Source of the DNA: Cudoniella acicularis
Taxonomy: Eukaryota > Ascomycota > Leotiomycetes > Helotiales > Helotiaceae
Direction of reading: 5' to 3'
NCBI GenBank assembly: GCA_013054445.1
Contig: JAAMPI010001586.1
Coordinates: 1 to 12,616 of the forward strand
DNA length: 12,616 nucleotides
Made by a program: the position numbers and the translations under genes. A model generated the notes under the pieces. That model worked only from the letters and a program-made list of their open reading frames with translations, ran no database searches and had not been told where the DNA came from. This document shows, piece after piece, positions 1 through 10,069 of this stretch. The first letter of the stretch is position 1. Each line of letters starts with the position of its first letter.

Positions 1-153
1 AAATTAAGGATATAATTAAAGTATATAGATTAACTACTATTAATTGATTTATATCTTTAATTTAAAGTTAAAAGAACTCAATTCTGAATTATCGTGATTT
101 TTAGAAGTAAGGAGGCCTAATTTGATGTTCTCGCTTAGGTAGGCGGGGAGTAA
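1..153. other. AT-rich edge region, no gene seen
   Basis: The first 110 bases are very rich in A and T with many TpA steps, and all frames carry stops. The base composition resembles mutated repeat DNA, but I recognise no element. A TAA at 151-153 closes the frame of the broken gene that follows, so nothing here supplies a start codon or signal peptide for it. Confidence 0.5.
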
Positions 154-1623
154 TGGCCACTACTCTTACTAAATACAACCACGACCCAAAGCTCCAATGA
201 CTCAAGCATGGCTTCTTCAGCCATGGCCACTCTTACGAGCACAACACTTCTCGGTAGCAGTTCCTAAATTCTAAACACTACGATTTCGTTGAACACTAGC
301 ACCTCATACGCCTTTCAAAATATACAAAGCTCGAATGAGTCCTCATTAACACAAGGTCAATCTCAGCAATCTACCGACTCATCTATCTACCAAAGCTCAC
401 TAATCAACACTACTTATCTGAGTTCTACACAGTCCTTGCCGAGTACCAATACAAGTTCCGTCACTGTCTTTATTACGACGTCCTTGAGTTCCACAATGTC
501 TGTTATCTCAAGTCAAGCCTCCGAGACCTTCCTGTCTTTATCCTCAAACAAATCGTCTTATATTTCCGAGAGCTCTACAAGCGCTTCTGTTCTATCATCA
601 ACGAACCCTCTTTCAAATTCACAGAGTCTATCTTCGAGTCCAGTTTCCGGTTCTGTTTCTTCTCCCACATCCCAACTATCTAGCGGCTCTCATAACTCGA
701 CAAATTCGGAAATTTCGATCTCAACAAGCCTCTCTTCATCGACCCACTCCTTGAGCCTCTCTAGCTTAGTCTTTTCCAGCTCTAGCTCAACGATTTCCTC
801 AACTGGCATTACATCCTCCACAATTAGCACCTCAATCAATACCCACACGACAATTCTAGTACTCTCAGGTCTCACGAACTCCCCAAGCTCCGGATTTGTG
901 ACGCCCTCTACTTAATCGAGCCCGAAACCCTCTTCAACCGTAACTGGCACGGACACCACCCAACCCTGGGCAGCGCTGAGCTACACCCCTCTTTGCAGCC
1001 CAACTAGTTCACTCACAGGCGTCGTCACTCGAACCATTCAAACCTGCACCGGTCCGTCTCAAGCTTCTTCCCAACGCCAAGTAGAATACCCCAACTGCCT
1101 TTCCTACGGATACGGCGGTGAAAATTGGTGCTATCTCTACGACCAATCTGCCTCGGTGGTTGCAATCGAAGATCAAAGTGGTTTGCTCAACCCGGTTTGG
1201 ACAATGACATATTACGACGTCGCATGCAGCATCACGGCAACCAAAACCGCTGCTCCAAAAACTACAACGGCCAACTCGTCTGTTGTACCGTGGCAATCGT
1301 TAACGAACACCAAAGTTTGCGGTCTTGTTACGGGCCTGAATAGAAAACCTGTTTTGGGGTTCTTAAATTGTACGACACCGACACAGGCAGAGCTGCAATG
1401 CGAGGCCTTGTATCCGGAATGTCTTTCTTATGCTGTTGGGGAAGGTGCCTATTTTCTGTACGGAGCTGGGACACTAGCAGAGATGCAGAGTCTGTTGTAT
1501 GTGGATAAGAGTTATATGATGACTTATTATGATGTTGGGTGTGTTTCAGCTAATGCTACAAGTACGATTACCGGTGTTGCTAGTAAGACAACGTTAGTTA
1601 CCTTGACGATGAAAACTAGTTGA
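154..1623 (+). pseudogene. Broken gene for a Ser/Thr-rich surface-type protein with two PAN/apple-like modules
   Basis: One reading frame runs from 154 to the TAG...TGA end at 1621-1623, interrupted by TAA at 265-267 and 913-915. The part to about 960 encodes a low-complexity Ser/Thr-rich segment of roughly 260 residues, as in mucin-like stalks of fungal wall or secreted proteins. After it come two similar modules of about 75-78 residues, at 994-1227 and 1318-1542. Both start and end with Cys, share the core Tyr-Pro-(Asn/Glu)-Cys-Leu-Ser-Tyr, have a Gly-rich turn followed by a Leu-Tyr pair, and close with MTYYDV-x-C. This pattern resembles the PAN/apple-like modules of fungal extracellular proteins (family assignment is inference). 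No ATG with a signal peptide is visible upstream, and no clear GPI signal follows. Both TAA codons could derive from CAA by C-to-T. No good intron consensus surrounds the stop at 913, so I prefer a pseudogene, but a missed intron cannot be excluded. Confidence 0.6.
994..1542 (+). repeat. Tandem duplicated cysteine module within the broken gene
   Basis: The copies at 994-1227 and 1318-1542 align along their length and imply a six-cysteine ancestor. The first copy has Arg (CGC) at about 1078 where the second has Cys (TGC). The second has Tyr (TAT) at about 1450 where the first has Cys (TGC). Each copy therefore lacks one cysteine of the shared pattern, so at least one disulfide per module would be lost. 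The linker between them is Thr- and Ala-rich. Confidence 0.55.
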
Positions 1624-3874
1624 TTTTCTGGCTATTAAATAGAGTTACTAGGAGAAAATACAGATGTTAAGCAGTGACTTATTCCCGTTAGGCTAGGAAG
1701 TGATTGTCTTCTCTCTTTTGTCTGGAATAGAATACTGCTCTCACTCATATTATCGCTATTAGCCGTGAAAATATGTATCTGCCTAAGTCTTTACTGGGAC
1801 TCTTTTAAATAGGAGAAATGAAAAAAGGGGCGAATTAAGTTGTCTTCGCCTAAGTTTAGCAGCCATCGGTTGGTTACAGGGACCTCTGTGCTCTAAATTA
1901 GCGATCACTTGGTATTTTTCAGGCATGCCAGCGCTATAAACTAGCCTGTATCAGTGCTATTGCGCCTTAATTCATAAAACTTTATTTGTAACAATATTAT
2001 TATAGATTTTTTGTTCATAAATATTTCCCTTTCGTGCGAAATAGGTAGATAGTAACTTTCTAATGTCTGAAACTGGTTCTGATCAAGGCGCCATAAAATA
2101 AGTAGGGATGTGTTTTAATCCATGGGGGCTTCGCCGCTAAGCTGCGGGGTCAAACGAGCCGTACTTTAGCGATCGACCGCCAAATTTACGGGGAGGTAAG
2201 TACTATCTTACACCCAAGACAGGGGCGCTGTTAGTAAATTACAGCGGGTAAGTTACTTTATTTCAGAACATTAAGGAGCAATGAATTCAAGACAAGTAAG
2301 GAAACTTGCCGAAATTTCGAGTTTCTACTATTTTATTAAGTTGATTGATTCATTCTCACTATGAAACTCGAATTATTTTGCCAGTTCAGCAGTCCGACAG
2401 ATACATGAATCTTTTAAAGTATTTTTACAATTATTTTCTTGTCTTCCCTTTCTCATTTGTTTTTTCCGTCGCCGGCATTTATCTAACAACAAAATCATCC
2501 CTTTTATTTTTGGAAGCATTTTCTAATACTTTGATTTCAGGTCAACTTTTAAATCGCGATTTGGGGTTTATTACGCAAATATGTCAGCACTAGATTAGGA
2601 ACACCGCCATGCAGAATACTGGAACAGAATCTGCGAGCCTTGTCCTTCCCCTGACGCCAAACAATTTTACGGACTCGCATGCATTCAGTTCAGCCATCTC
2701 CAGTCTCGTTCCCTTCAACCAAACATGGGTTAAACTTCCAATCCCTTCCAGAGTTCCACACCAACAAGATGACGCAATACCGACCAGAACTTGTTAGGCA
2801 GCGTGACCTGCACCCGTGTGTGCCCCTGTTTGTCAAGCTTCTAGAAGGTTAAATAGCTGGCATCTTCCTCACTTCACCAATCAACCTTCTTGCCCCTGCA
2901 ATTCTGGCTCCATGTGCTTCTCTGAATCTCTGAGCTCGCTTGTCCTGGTTCTTCAATTACGAACGAATCCGCATAACTATTTGGACCTCCGAACAGACGA
3001 CAGAAAGCGGTTCATATTACGAGGTTGATATTGTGGTCGAATACTAGGGGATAACACCCGTACGGAACTCAGATGCGACTCAAGGTTCTGCTAATAAAAG
3101 CGAGTCAGAACAGGTGGTGCCTTCAAAGGTAGCACTGAGCGCTTGCCGAGGGGGAGGACATTCCGATTAGGGATGGAATATAGTGGGAGCATATCATGAA
3201 GATTTTGAGAGCAACATCTGCTATCAGGTGGAATGAATTTGGTGAGCTCGGGCTAGACGCCGCTGAATTTTCGAAAGAAGCCACCTTTTTCTATTGCTCT
3301 GAGACTGTAGCTGCCCGCACTGCTAGATTATTATTGGTTTGAGTTTAATCTAAATATAGGTAATAATTAAACAGAGATAGGAAGTGATCCTTTTACGTTA
3401 TATTAGCCTTCTACATTTCCCCCTCTTCGCTTAAAAATGAAACCTTTCTTGAAATTTCTTCGTTTTCGAGTTGAACTCATATTTACTCATTTTTGGAGGC
3501 AAGGCTTTTTCCAATCATTGGTACTGTGCGTCTTGCGGTTCTGTTGATTTTTTGTCTTTAATTTCCTAGTTCCATCACCAAATCGGTGTGGAAGGTTGGC
3601 AAGCGCTGCGTAACTTTCAGCACGGAAGCGAGCTTCTAGGTATTCTGAAATATACAGCTCCGTGCTCACACATCCCAAATATATTTTATAATGGCGCAAG
3701 TCTCAACACGTTAAAATGCTAAGGTCGTGCTCAGAAATACTTGGTCCTACATATATATATCTAAGCAATTTTCCGGTTTATGCATTATAGATCTAAAATT
3801 TACACAACTCCTCACTTTGAGAGAGATAATGATTGTATTTCCATAGATAATACAGAGTATAGATATTTATATGA
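1624..3874. other. Long intergenic stretch without a supportable gene
   Basis: No reading frame here exceeds about 82 codons or resembles a known protein. Some short frames begin with ATG (for example at 2609 and 3196), but none shows domain character, flanking splice sites or codon bias. Base composition alternates between AT-rich parts (1960-2040, 3330-3480) and more balanced parts (2600-3060), and CpA is common, so it is not strongly RIP-mutated. I saw no tRNA, rRNA or clear transposon ends. It may hold decayed sequence too diverged to name. Confidence 0.6.
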
Positions 3875-4103
3875 TGTACTAGTAGACTGCGTGATGGGTA
3901 ACCCACGGGTACCCGTTCGGCCGTGCTTCTCTTTTGTTTCTAGGCTAAATTTAATACGGATTTTTTAACAGAACTAGAAATTTCAAGCCTATTACGAAAA
4001 TCCGATATTTATTAAAAAAATCCTTAGGGCTTTACCCGACCCACGGCTAGGCACAGACCAACTGGTCCGTGTACGGGTACCCATCACGCAGTCTATGTAC
4101 TAG
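3875..4103. repeat. 8-bp target-site duplication TGTACTAG flanking a hAT-like element
   Basis: TGTACTAG occurs at 3875-3882 and again at 4096-4103, directly abutting the two 18-bp inverted repeats of the element between them. Identical 8-bp direct repeats exactly at the termini are the insertion signature of hAT-superfamily transposases. Perfect identity suggests a fairly recent insertion. Confidence 0.85.
3883..4095. mobile_element. Non-autonomous hAT-type MITE, 213 bp
   Basis: The element begins with TAGACTGCGTGATGGGTA (3883-3900) and ends with its exact reverse complement (4078-4095). The 18-bp terminal inverted repeats are perfect and are bordered by an 8-bp target-site duplication. Subterminal copies of the palindrome GGGTACCC lie near both ends (about 3907-3914 and 4075-4082), as expected for transposase-binding repeats of hAT elements. 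At 213 bp with an AT-rich middle it cannot encode a transposase, so it would have been mobilised in trans. It sits about 370 bp before the start codon of the RdRP gene. The superfamily call rests on duplication length and terminus structure, not on a database match. Confidence 0.85.
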
Positions 4104-4462
4104 GCGGCTTAATTCGAGAGTATATATATATTTCTTCTTGATATAAGCAGAAATCATCTTAATTTTACTGTAAACATCTCGCTTAAGAATACGGAGACGC
4201 TATTCATTTACCCGGCGCTAAGATAACGTTATCGTTTCTCATCTATTTAACTTCTTCTCGCGGGGTTCAACACCTGATCTGTCTTTTTACTGATCGACCA
4301 CGTTCGGAGCAACAAGCACGCGCGGCCGCTTCCTTTAATGCTATACTAGCCTCACTAAACAACGCTTTTTGATCCTTTCAGTCTGTCATCACTGTCTTTT
4401 GCTTTCACTACCTTGATAAATCGTGGAAAGAGTCTCCTGATTCCCCAAACGCGCAATTAGCC
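4104..4462 (+). promoter_or_regulatory. Probable promoter and 5' leader of the RdRP gene
   Basis: This is the unique sequence between the MITE and the RdRP start codon. It contains a short TA run at 4120-4131, a 12-bp palindrome GATAACGTTATC at 4222-4233 that holds two opposed GATA motifs, and pyrimidine-rich tracts from about 4235 to 4435, common near fungal transcription starts. The start codon context AGCCATGG is a good Kozak match. No transcription start can be fixed from sequence alone. Confidence 0.45.
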
Positions 4463-7400
4463 ATGGAAGTTTTCGTTCGAGATGTGCCGATACAGGTGAC
4501 TGCTAATGGACTAAGAAACCTTCTATCCTCATTTATGACCGACTTGTCGATTCAAATATTCCACTGCGAGAAGCAAAAGAATGGAAAGTTCGCATGGTTA
4601 ACTTTTCTAAGAGTTGAAGATGGTCAACGATTCCTCGCGAAATATGGTCAAGGGGCGAAGAAGATCGCAATCCTCGGGGTCTCAATTTCATGCGCCCTCA
4701 GTAAAAACGCACCCAACCAGCATATGCTTGGAAGTCTCGCTTTGGAAGAGAAAAACCTGCGCTCCAAAGAGGCCGAACTCCCGATCAGAAACAACACTCA
4801 ACATCCTGAAACGGCAGCAAAGAAGTTCTCTAGCTCTTCTGTTTCTTGTGGCGTTTGGACGTACGCGAACTCGACTGTGGTCTTTGCACCAACTCTCACA
4901 TGGAAAAATGATGGAGTGGTCAAGTTTGGAACACGAAGCTTGAGTCTGACTCTAGATTCTGGCAATCGCATGGATATTCCCTATTCCGTCGTCCTAGGGA
5001 TCACTTTGGAAGAGTCACCCCAGCCTTTATTCACATTTACACTATGTGAGGCGCCTAGGTTTTACGAGACGCATCCATCTTCGGATTCTTTGGCGGCTGC
5101 GAGTAACCAAAGTAGATTGCAACGCAAACGGACTTCATTCCTTAGCGGAGAGCATGAGTGGATATTTGGAAGTTGCTTGGTTTATAGAATTGTACTCAAA
5201 AATGGCCCCAAGGTTGGAAATTACATGCGAGCGCTCATCCACGCCCCGGGAATGCCACCGATGATACACCAACGGATTAATGTCGGCCAATTTCGCAAGC
5301 CCTTAATAGGCGAACTAAAGCGACTGCAAGATTTGCTAATCAAGATGTCCAGTTCTCCAGTAAAACTCCCCTGGAAGCTATGTTTTCAGGTTCGAAGACT
5401 CGCAATGAATGCTTACTTGACACCAGAAGCGGTGTTAGACCTGCTCCCCGAGATTGAGAATATGATGTCTCGCTCTGGCCTCATACACACCACAAATGCA
5501 ATTCGGAAGATGTTCCATCAAATTCCTTTTGCTGGTCCGGATACAGAGGCTCAAGAGCTTGAATTGAGCGCATTGATCAAATTACTGAAGTCCAATGAGG
5601 AACAGTCAAAGCGGGGGGAGTTTGGCGAGGATGAGACAGACAGCCGCAGAACTGACTCTATAAATTTTGCAATGGTTCACAGAGCCATGCTCACACCAGC
5701 TGGCATTTATCTCTACGGGCCAGATCCGGAACCGATGAATCGAGTTCTTCGGAAATACTCTACCCGACACGAATATTTTCTCCGGATGGAATTCGCGGAT
5801 GAAGATGGACAGCCGGTACGATTCAACCCTCGAGTATCAAACGATGCAATTTTCAACGAGCGATTTAAACAATTCCTGGACATTGGGTTCAGTATTGCTG
5901 GCCGGAAATATGATTTCCTCGGATTTTCACATTCTTCACTCCGTTCTCAAGCGTGCTGGTTCATGGCACCATTTGCCCACAACGGAAGTCTCCTTTACGA
6001 TCGTATGCTTATTAGAGAACTTGGGGATTTCTCGAAAATAAGATGTCCTGCAAAGTGTGCGGCAAGAATTGGCCAGGCATTTTCTGAGACACCTACGGTG
6101 ATTACCCTTGGTCCAGGGATTGTAGGGTCTATGAATGACATAGAGCGCAATGGCCGCGTTTTTAGCGATGGAGTTGGAACTATTTCAAAGTCTGTTATGA
6201 AGAAGATCTGGGAAGCTCTTCCGAAAACTCGCAGGTTGAAGCCTACATGCTTTCAAATTCGATTTCAAGGTAAGCATCGAGCTTTTTGTCATTTCCTTTG
6301 TTCAGGACATCGTGCTCCAGACTCAGCCGGAAGACTTCAAGGAATAATCACGTTATTATTATGAGATATTTTCACAAAACAGGCGTTAGAATCTAGTCTC
6401 GGTTCCCTTTTATCAAAGCCATTTACTCAAGGTTAAAACTTGGTCGTTATTTTATAGTTTGGAAGTGTTCTATATGGCTCGAGACACGGACCAGCTAATT
6501 GTCAAAGATGCTCTATTTTGTTACAGCGTTTTATTGTCTCTTTTAATATACTTTTTAGATTTTTGAAGTAGAGACTACACCTTTTCATTTGATCTTTCAG
6601 CACAATCACTTCGATCAATAATTCCAAAATCAAAACTTAATTGATTGCTAATAATACTTCCCAAAGGCGCGAAGGGTATGTTATCCCTTGACAGTCGTCT
6701 AGAAGGCGATCACATGTTTCTACGCCCATCAATGATCAAGTTTGAGGGGTCAAATTCTATGGATATCGAATTATGTGGCGCAAATTACAAACCCCTACCG
6801 ATGTATTTGAATCGACAATTGATCAAAATTCTCGAAGATATGGGAGTTGAACATGAATGGTTTCTAAAACTACAAGAGACGGAGGTGGAACGGCTTCGCG
6901 AAACCACTGAAAGCCCTTCTAATGCTTCGGACTTCCTGCGATCGCATTCCGTTGGGGAGAGTGTTCACCTGCCTTGGCTTATCAAGAAGCTCCACTCTTT
7001 CGGTCTTGATTTTCGTGAGGACCGCTTTCTATGGGATGTCCTTCAGATGTCCGTTATGATGGAACTCCGGGTCCTCAAGCACCGTACCAGGATACCCGTG
7101 AAGAACGGCCACACACTATATGGTATCCTGGATGAAACCGGAATATTGGAGGAGGGACAAGCATTTTGCATCTTTGACAATGATAAAGGAAAAAGGTCCG
7201 TTGTTGTTGGAAAAAACTTAATTATCACTCGATCACCTGCACTACACCCTGGTGATATCCAACTTGTGGAATGCGTCTCGGTTCCGAAAGATTCGCCACT
7301 ACATAGTCTCTCAAACTGTATCTGCTTCAGCCAAAAGGGGAAACGCGATCTGCCTAGTCAACTGAGTGGTGGTGACTTAGATGGGGATCTTTACAACATT

Positions 7401-8536
7401 ATCTGGGATCGAGGTGCGAAGGTTAAGGAATTTTTCGAACCAGCCGATTATCCAAGGCAAGATCCTGAGGATATTCAACGGCCTGTGGAGCGGAAAGACA
7501 TGACAGATTTCTTTGTCAAGTTTATGGAAACAGACCAACTTGGCCGCATTGCTACGTCGCACCAAATACTTGCTGATCAGAGTCCGTTTGGCACCCGCGA
7601 TCCAAATTGCAGGTTACTAGCCGAAATGCATTCGACCGCGGTGGACTTTTCGAAGACTGGGGTGCCTGTAAGCTTTCTAATTTCAATTCAAAAACCACTA
7701 GCACTGTCATCAATCCACTAACGTTTGTATTATATAGGTCAACATGTCAAAAATGCCTAAAATTATTCCCGCACGACCAGATTTCATGGCACCGGGCCCC
7801 TACGTGAAATTAGAGACAAAGGAGGGTTTGATACTTGAGGAATCCAAAGCGACGGCCCAAAATACGGACGACGATGATGACTTTAAACCTTACAGATATT
7901 ATGAGAGTAAGAAGATTCTCGGCAAGCTTTACCGCGCTATTGACGAACATGAAATCTTCACTAAGATTAAAAGTCAGCGATTACTTCAGAGGGGATCTAC
8001 TTCCACGGTTTTGAACCATGTATGGGCACATGTTCAAACAGAATGCCAGATATATGATTGGAGATCGCATATTCAATGGGCTTGGGACATTCGAGACATG
8101 TGCGTTTTGGCACTTTCTACTCTTCTATGATTTCTTTGATTTCTGACTTTTCTGCAGGTACGAAGATTGCATTCTTAGCATTATGACAACTTATAGCGAG
8201 CATCCACTCCGGCCCATCTCCGAAACCGAAGCCTTCATTGGGAACATTCTCGGCGCTACGGGAGTGCAATCCAAAAAGCAACGCGATCTTTCTGTCACTA
8301 TGAAAGAACGTTTTGATCGCGATGCCATTTTCATCATAGAATGCATTAATGGCGGGAGCAGTGACCAAACGGGTGATGTAAACAGTCGTGAGGCTTTGGA
8401 GAGGAGTATTGCTTGTTTACAAGTCAGCTTGGAACCTAGAAAGGCTGGTGGCAGTATCAAGAAGGGTAATCAGTTAGTGAGCTTTAGATATATTGCTGCT
8501 GCGGTGTGCCTGAGGCAGATGGAGCTTTTGGTTTGA
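4463..8536 (+). CDS. RNA-dependent RNA polymerase of the fungal SAD-1/Rdp1 silencing family, four exons
   Basis: Predicted exons are 4463-6269, 6667-7667, 7738-8099 and 8158-8536, which join in frame to about 1182 residues, a normal length for the family. Residues 1-75 form an RRM-like domain (beta strands around VFVRDVP and KFAWLTFL). The polymerase domain (RdRP, PF05183 type) runs from about residue 404 to 960. It includes the conserved segments LGFSHSSLRSQ (about 486), FSDGVGTIS (about 565), AKGMLSLDSRL after the first junction, and GILDETG. The metal-binding motif DLDGD is intact at 7374-7388 (residues 839-843). The last exon carries the family's conserved C-terminal helical region. The enzyme makes double-stranded RNA from aberrant single-stranded RNA for Dicer and Argonaute. 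Introns 2 (7668-7737, branch CTAAC near 7717) and 3 (8100-8157, donor GTGCGT, branch CTGAC) are short and typical. The start is supported by the Kozak context and the RRM start. Assignment to the SAD-1 branch rather than QDE-1 is from recalled motif similarity, not a tree. Confidence 0.93.
6270..6666 (+). other. Unusually long first intron of the RdRP gene
   Basis: The donor GTAAGC follows the codon start CAA-G at 6269. The acceptor AAAG at 6666 is preceded by a branch-like GCTAATA at 6646-6652. Joining the two restores a conserved Phe-Gln-Gly-Ala-Lys-Gly-Met segment in frame. At 397 bp it is six to seven times longer than the other two introns. If retained, translation stops at 6362-6364, giving 633 residues that end before the catalytic motif. 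I found no convincing transposon termini inside. Confidence 0.75.
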
Positions 8537-8671
8537 TTCGGACAAGAGGAGTACTGGTATATAATCTGAAAGTAGGCTGAAAAGACTCTATGGCTTTTTC
8601 TAGACTTCAATTCTTCACAAAAGAAACAGCGCTCTCTATAAGCGAGCTCACGCACTAAACTAGCGTTCCAC
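8537..8671 (+). other. Short spacer after the RdRP gene
   Basis: This holds the RdRP 3' untranslated region and possibly the promoter of the next gene. No canonical AATAAA signal is evident. The upstream region of the next gene is pyrimidine-rich from about 8690 to 8810. Confidence 0.4.
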
Positions 8672-9983
8672 ATGACCTGTTCTAACAAGTTCTACTCAAA
8701 CTCGAACGTGTCTTCAATTCTGCCTACCTGACTTCCTTACGATCTCTTACCTATTGCAACCCAATCTGATTCCTTTGCACATCCATCGTCATTGCCCAAA
8801 ATTCCATCCAGCAAAGCAACACAAGTACAACAGGAGCTGAAAGCTCTTCAAGAATTAGTTGGCGATATCGATACTGGAGAACGAATCGTCAAGGCCGCGC
8901 ACTGGCTAGACCAGCTGCGACCCACTAAGGCGGATGAGATTAAAAACAAAGCGTGGCGACTCCACGTTCCTATAAGTGGTAGCCACACCAACTTTAGACG
9001 TGCCTGGGACGAGCTTAGCTTCTTCTGGACAGTTGGAGAGTCATCTAAGTTTGTCGTGCCTGGTGGAGCTGCTGACTCTACCGCGTTTGATGAGCTCTGC
9101 TCAATCGCCATGCGATGGACTCTTTTAGCTGCCGAGGGACAACTGGATATTATCGAGGACGATCTACAACTTACAGAATCCAATATAGGAGCTAAAACTC
9201 TTGGTGAAAGGCTAAAAGCATACTTGGACGACTACAAGAATAAGGCTGGATTTGAAACTTGGAACGGAGGGCATATGAATGGGGCTAAACTCCGTGCCAT
9301 TAAAGTATGGGAAGATTATCTTCAGAAGGAAGGACGGCTATGTGTTCTCCATGGTATGTAGTATTATTCTAATCTTCTTGGAATTTTCTGGTTAGGCATT
9401 TGCTGATCCAATTTTCAACAGGCCCTCCTAAAGGCGAATCTCAATTTCCCAGTGCGGTCTTTGGCAGAATCTGCGAGCCCGAAATAGACCTAAGTATAAC
9501 CGCCGACCTAAAAAGGTTGAGAAAGAATTAAGAAAAGCCCGGTCAAGATTCGGAGAAATAATCAGCCCAAAGGACATTGCTGAAGCATCAGACTACGCAG
9601 ACCCTTTATTACATTGGAAGGAAGGCCTAGTTAAAAAGGCAGCCTTCGACAAGGCTTTGCTAGAAACATATCAATGGGACATAGAGTGGGCAGAAACACA
9701 AATGTATCGGCTCATTGGAAGAACCTCGGCATTTTTTATTCAAGGACAAAAAGTAAATTACTTTCTTATCAAAGAGCTCCAGCAGGCGGCGGAAGACTGC
9801 GTTGTTCTCGCAGCTAGAGGGTCCATGTCAAGCTTTGAGCTAGAGGACTCGAGAACCAAGGTCAATAGTCTCCAGAAATTGCCTGCACACTTACTTCAAC
9901 AATACATGGTCGACTATAAGATCCAAAAAGTAATTCAGATTTGGACGCCAGAGCTGCTAAATAATATGCGCTATAGCATTTAG
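8672..9983 (+). CDS. Unrecognised gene with two diverged copies of one helical module; start and splicing uncertain
   Basis: I do not recognise the family. The first coding block is open from 8732 to 9353 and the second to the TAG at 9981-9983. The first half (from Val at 8825) and second half (from Val at 9516) align: VQQELKALQELVGDI with VEKELRKARSRFGEI, then ELCSIAMRWTLLAAEG with ELQQAAEDCVVLAARG, then YLDDYKNKA and IKVWEDYL with YMVDYKIQK and IQIWTPELL. The protein is thus an internal duplication of a mostly helical module of 155-176 residues, probably soluble. The strongest intron (GTATGT at 9354, branch CTGAT near 9402, CAG ending 9421) leads to a stop at 9529-9531. A weaker pair (GTAGTA at 9358, AAAG ending 9433) keeps the full frame open. 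No ATG begins the frame directly: ATG at 8672 is in frame but is followed by TGA at 8729, which an intron ending at the CAG at 8811 could remove. It may be a real gene or a recent pseudogene. Confidence 0.5.
9354..9421 (+). other. Candidate intron in the two-module gene
   Basis: The donor GTATGT, a CTGAT branch-like site about 18 bases before the end, and the acceptor CAACAG match the fungal consensus well. Using it gives a peptide ending in ITADLKRLRKN at 9529-9531, which loses the second module. The alternative boundaries 9358-9433 have a poorer donor and an AAG acceptor but keep both modules in one frame. Confidence 0.55.
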
Positions 9984-10069
9984 ATTGAGATGTCAAAGTA
10001 TGGTCTTCGAAAACAGGTAATATGGTATAGGAATGTTCTTGTGGCATTTTCCATTTCCGTTTCTGGACC

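Noticed and set aside
690..875. Minus-strand open frame opposite the Ser/Thr-rich segment
   Set aside because: It is the complement of a low-complexity Ser-rich coding stretch and has no domain character.
1832..1972. Short inverted GAATTAAG pair as possible transposon ends
   Set aside because: Only 8 bp match, with no flanking duplication.
2110..2200. GC-richer patch considered as tRNA or transposon end
   Set aside because: No cloverleaf arms or TPsiC box could be placed, and no inverted partner was found.
2345..2593. 82-codon frame with a hydrophobic run
   Set aside because: The hydrophobicity comes from AT-rich, T-rich DNA; no homology is recognised and no splice context supports a gene.
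2609..3028. Two short ATG frames in balanced-composition DNA
   Set aside because: They are 62 and 70 codons in different frames, without motifs or good intron sites to join them.
3487..3699. 70-codon minus-strand frame
   Set aside because: It begins with ATG but resembles no known protein and lies in otherwise gene-free sequence; too weak to list.
6270..6305. A 36-bp intron ending at TTCAG in place of the 397-bp intron
   Set aside because: It is shorter than usual fungal introns and leads to a frame unlike the family, while the acceptor at 6666 restores the conserved segment.
8117..8460. Minus-strand frames opposite the last RdRP exon
   Set aside because: They are shadows of the conserved coding strand.
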